64,000 nucleotides of DNA from Labrys miyagiensis. Lineage in GTDB: Bacteria; Pseudomonadota; Alphaproteobacteria; Rhizobiales; Labraceae. The notes beneath the pieces are model-generated. The model saw only the letters and a list, made by a program, of their open reading frames with translations. It was not told the origin of the DNA and did no database searches. The stretch spans positions 62,001 through 126,000 of the forward strand of contig NZ_BSPC01000005.1 of assembly GCF_030160835.1 (NCBI RefSeq), given 5' to 3'. The position numbers were made by a program, and so were the translations under genes. Below are positions 61,846-64,000 of the stretch, piece by piece. Numbering within the stretch: position 1 is the first letter of the stretch; the number at the start of each line of letters is the position of its first letter.

Positions 61846-62868
61846 ATGACCAAACCCCTCCTCGATGTCTTCGCCGGCAAGGCACCCTCCGTGCCGCCGA
61901 TCTGGCTGATGCGGCAGGCTGGGCGCTATCTGCCGGAATATCGGGCCCTGCGAACCAAGGCGTCCGGTTTCCTGAACTTCTGCTACACGCCGGATCTTGC
62001 GGTCGAAGCCACCCTGCAGCCGATCCGGCGTTTCGGCTTCGATGCGGCCATTCTCTTTTCGGATATTCTCGTGGTTCCCGACGCCCTCGGCCAGAAAGTC
62101 TGGTTCGAGGATGGAGAAGGACCGCGGCTCGAACCGGTCACGGATATGGCCGGGCTCTCTGCGCTGAAGCCTTCCATCGATCTCGAGCATCTCGCGCCGG
62201 TATTCGAAACGATCCGCCGGGTTAGGGGCGAGCTTTCCGCCAACGTCACCTTCCTCGGCTTTTGCGGCGCACCTTGGACGGTGGCAACCTATATGATCGC
62301 TGGGCGGGGCGTGAAAGACCAGGTGCCGGCAAGGCTCGCGGCCTATCAGGAACGCGCCTTTTTCTCGGCGCTGATCGAGCGCATTATCGAGGCCTCGATC
62401 GATTATTTGTCGGCGCAACTTGAAAATGGCGTCGACGCTGTCCAGATATTCGACAGCTGGGCCGGCATATTGCCGCCGAACGAATTCGAGCGCTGGGCTA
62501 TCGAGCCTGTAAAGCGCATCGTCGCGGGCGTGCGCCAGCGCCATCCTCAGGCGCGCATCATCGGCTTTCCGCGCGGCGCTGGTTCCTTCTATCGCGATTA
62601 TGCGGAGGTGATGGACGTGGATGCCGTCGGTCTGGACTGGGCCGTCGATCCGGCCTGGGCGGCGCGCGAGGTTCAGGGATTGAAGCCCGTGCAGGGCAAT
62701 CTCGACCCGCTTGCGTTGGTCGCCGGCGGCGATGCGCTGAACCGAGCGGTCGATCGTATTCTCGCCGCCTTCTCCGGCAAGCCCTTCATCTTCAATCTGG
62801 GGCACGGCATCGTGCCGCAGACTCCCATTGCCCATGTCGAACAGATGCTGAAGCGAATCAGGGGCTAG
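61846..62868 (+). CDS. hemE: Uroporphyrinogen III decarboxylase
   Basis: The 340-residue enzyme has VPPIWLMRQAGRYLPEYRAL (substrate-binding Arg residues), FSDILVVPDALG (catalytic Asp), FCGAPWTVATYMI, FDSWAG and FNLGHGIVPQTP. It converts uroporphyrinogen III to coproporphyrinogen III in haem synthesis. I chose the ATG at 61846; an open frame reaches back to 61618, but it is the origin-like sequence and unlike any HemE. The gene is followed by hemJ after a palindromic element. Confidence 0.96.
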   Translation: MTKPLLDVFAGKAPSVPPIWLMRQAGRYLPEYRALRTKASGFLNFCYTPDLAVEATLQPIRRFGFDAAILFSDILVVPDALGQKVWFEDGEGPRLEPVTDMAGLSALKPSIDLEHLAPVFETIRRVRGELSANVTFLGFCGAPWTVATYMIAGRGVKDQVPARLAAYQERAFFSALIERIIEASIDYLSAQLENGVDAVQIFDSWAGILPPNEFERWAIEPVKRIVAGVRQRHPQARIIGFPRGAGSFYRDYAEVMDVDAVGLDWAVDPAWAAREVQGLKPVQGNLDPLALVAGGDALNRAVDRILAAFSGKPFIFNLGHGIVPQTPIAHVEQMLKRIRG

Positions 62869-62880
62869 GGGTTGTAGTCT

Positions 62881-63006
62881 GTCATCCCGGACGCATTGCG
62901 GCACGTAGTGACGCGATGCAGATCCGGGACCGCAAGACAAGATCGTTCTGACAGCGGACCCGTGTCTGCGCAGCATCACTTCGTGCTGCGGCGCGCACGG
63001 GATGAC
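62881..63006. repeat. Dispersed inverted element, same family as 47086-47215
   Basis: GTCATCCCGGACGC and GCGCACGGGATGAC form the ends, with the internal GCGGCACGTAGTGACGC and GCATCACTTCGTGCTGC hairpins. Confidence 0.85.
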
Positions 63007-63022
63007 AGTTTGGAGCCTACCC

Positions 63023-63463
63023 ATGGACTATGCCGGCACGGCCTATAATCTGGTGAAAGCAGGGCATATTATTGCCGTGATCGCCTGGATGGCTGGCATG
63101 CTCTATCTGCCTAGGCTCTTCGTCTACCATGCCGAGGCGCAGAAGGGCTCCATCCAGAGCGAGACCTTCAAGGTGATGGAACGGCGCTTGCTGAAAGCCA
63201 TCATCAATCCGGCCATGATCATGACCTGGATCTTTGGCCTGCTGCTCGTCTGGTCCTCGGGTTTTTATGTGGCCGGCTGGTTCCACACCAAGTTGCTGCT
63301 CGTCGTGATTCTCTCCGGCGTGCATGGCTGGTTTTCCAAGCTGACCAAGGACTTCGCCAATGACCGCAATGTCCGGCCGGCGAAATTCTACCGTATGATC
63401 AACGAAATACCCACGGTGCTGATGATCCTGATCGTCCTCCTCGTGGTGGTTAAACCTTTTTAA
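63023..63463 (+). CDS. hemJ: Protoporphyrinogen oxidase HemJ
   Basis: The 146-residue membrane protein has four helices, with the conserved His in VKAGHIIAVIAWMAGMLYLPR (in pieces) and a Lys/Arg-rich cytoplasmic loop MERRLLKAIINPAM. The middle reads LLLVVILSGVHGWFSK. HemJ oxidises protoporphyrinogen IX. The gene context between hemE and rho is standard in the group. I chose the ATG at 63023. Confidence 0.93.
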   Translation: MDYAGTAYNLVKAGHIIAVIAWMAGMLYLPRLFVYHAEAQKGSIQSETFKVMERRLLKAIINPAMIMTWIFGLLLVWSSGFYVAGWFHTKLLLVVILSGVHGWFSKLTKDFANDRNVRPAKFYRMINEIPTVLMILIVLLVVVKPF

Positions 63464-63688
63464 TCCGGAGCGACCCTCACCCGCTTGCCGACGCGGCAGA
63501 CGGACTGTATAAAGCGCTTCTCCTCCCATTGCAGGCTGGCGTTTTGAGGTTTGGGCTCGGGCCCGACCAAGGCGCTGACGCAAGGCGGCATTCGTCTCGC
63601 GGACAAGACCTGCTCCTCCACGTGTTCCTGATTTCGCGCTTTTCATCGCGCGGTATGAACCGATCTATCCCCCCAACAAGGACTCCCC
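63464..63688 (+). promoter_or_regulatory. Upstream region of rho
   Basis: This 225-base region has GGGCTCGGGCCC and GCGCGCGGT-type short palindromes but no clear promoter or attenuator. The hemJ stop is directly at its left edge. Rho genes often carry a Rho-dependent autoregulated leader; this is not shown here. Confidence 0.35.
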
Positions 63689-64000
63689 ATGCGGGAAATT
63701 AAACTTCAGGACCTTAAGTCCAAGACTCCCATCGAAATGCTTGCCTTTGCCGAGGAACTCGAAGTCGAGAACGCCTCTTCGATGCGCAAGCAGGAATTGA
63801 TGTTCGCCGTTCTCAAGCAGCTTGCCAACCGCGAGGTGGAAATCGTCGGCGAAGGCGTCGTCGAAGTGCTGCAGGACGGTTTTGCCTTCCTTCGCTCGCC
63901 CGAGGCCAATTACCTGCCAGGCCCCGACGACATCTATGTTTCGCCCTCCCAGATCCGCAAATTCGGCCTGCGAACCGGCGACACGGTCGAGGGCATGATC
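63689..64000 (+). CDS. rho: Transcription termination factor Rho, N-terminal part
   Basis: The 104 visible codons start [29 protein letters not shown], seen in pieces: the Rho N-terminal helical domain. The cold-shock-like RNA-binding domain follows ([41 protein letters not shown], in pieces). The gene continues beyond the right edge, so the ATPase part is not visible. Rho stops transcription by translocating along untranslated RNA. Confidence 0.96.
   Translation, partial: MREIKLQDLKSKTPIEMLAFAEELEVENASSMRKQELMFAVLKQLANREVEIVGEGVVEVLQDGFAFLRSPEANYLPGPDDIYVSPSQIRKFGLRTGDTVEGMI

Noticed and set aside
63450-63470. TTAA-N6-TTAA at the end of hemJ considered as a CtrA box
   Set aside because: The spacing is six, not seven, and it is made of hemJ codons and its stop.

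Overview
The window reads as a chromosomal segment of an alphaproteobacterium, most likely of the order Hyphomicrobiales (Rhizobiales). Four things suggest this: a high-GC genome with alphaproteobacterial gene neighbourhoods (secB / dnaQ-coaE-aroE-maf / ppsR / hemE-hemJ-rho), an Omp25/Omp31-type outer-membrane protein, an AccD without the usual zinc-ribbon cysteines, and CtrA-type (TTAA-N7-TTAA) and CcrM-type (GANTC) sites. No genus can be named from the sequence alone.

Left edge (1-4130): an AT-rich, probably acquired stretch. It holds two diverged copies of a LuxR/NarL-type regulator gene with its long upstream region, on either side of a GntR/HutC regulator. 4131-7425 (minus) is a lepA - greA-like - metallo-beta-lactamase-fold operon, followed by a divergent outer-membrane protein gene with a perfect CtrA box. 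8566-13019 carries a transglutaminase-like protease, a PHB-depolymerase-type esterase, a GFA-family protein and a DGPF-protein/ECF-sigma pair. 13038-27063 is an exopolysaccharide locus: GH26-like hydrolase, glycosyltransferases, Wzy-like polymerase, HAD-membrane fusion, two Gfo/Idh/MocA dehydrogenases, Wzz-like co-polymerase, ExoA-like transferase and a Wzx-like flippase. 27244-45095 is mixed housekeeping and accessory metabolism (ugpQ-like, purC, epimerase, XRE-cupin/GNAT/GNAT operon, MscS-cNMP channel, hydrolases, a frameshifted DadA-like oxidase, an orphan Phd-like antitoxin, M17 peptidase, amidase, MarR, NlpC/P60, folC). 45273-49862 has accD and sugar-acid catabolism (SDR, dgoK, dgoA, ribokinase-like).

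Right part (50039-64000): secB, an EamA transporter, then dnaQ, coaE, aroE and maf on the minus strand. A complete spermidine/putrescine-type ABC operon and a serine hydrolase follow, then ppsR (minus), a 433-bp intergenic region, and hemE, hemJ and the start of rho (plus). The ppsR-hemE gap has the position, divergent flanking genes, DnaA-box-like sites, a perfect CtrA box, five GANTC sites and an AT-rich tract expected of the chromosomal replication origin. It is the most notable element in the window.

Many intergenic gaps hold paired inverted hairpins. Their stems differ in sequence from locus to locus while keeping the same design (REPIN/BIME-like). One of them supplies the C-terminus and stop codon of the amidase gene. 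No tRNA, rRNA, CRISPR array, intact insertion sequence or prophage was recognised.
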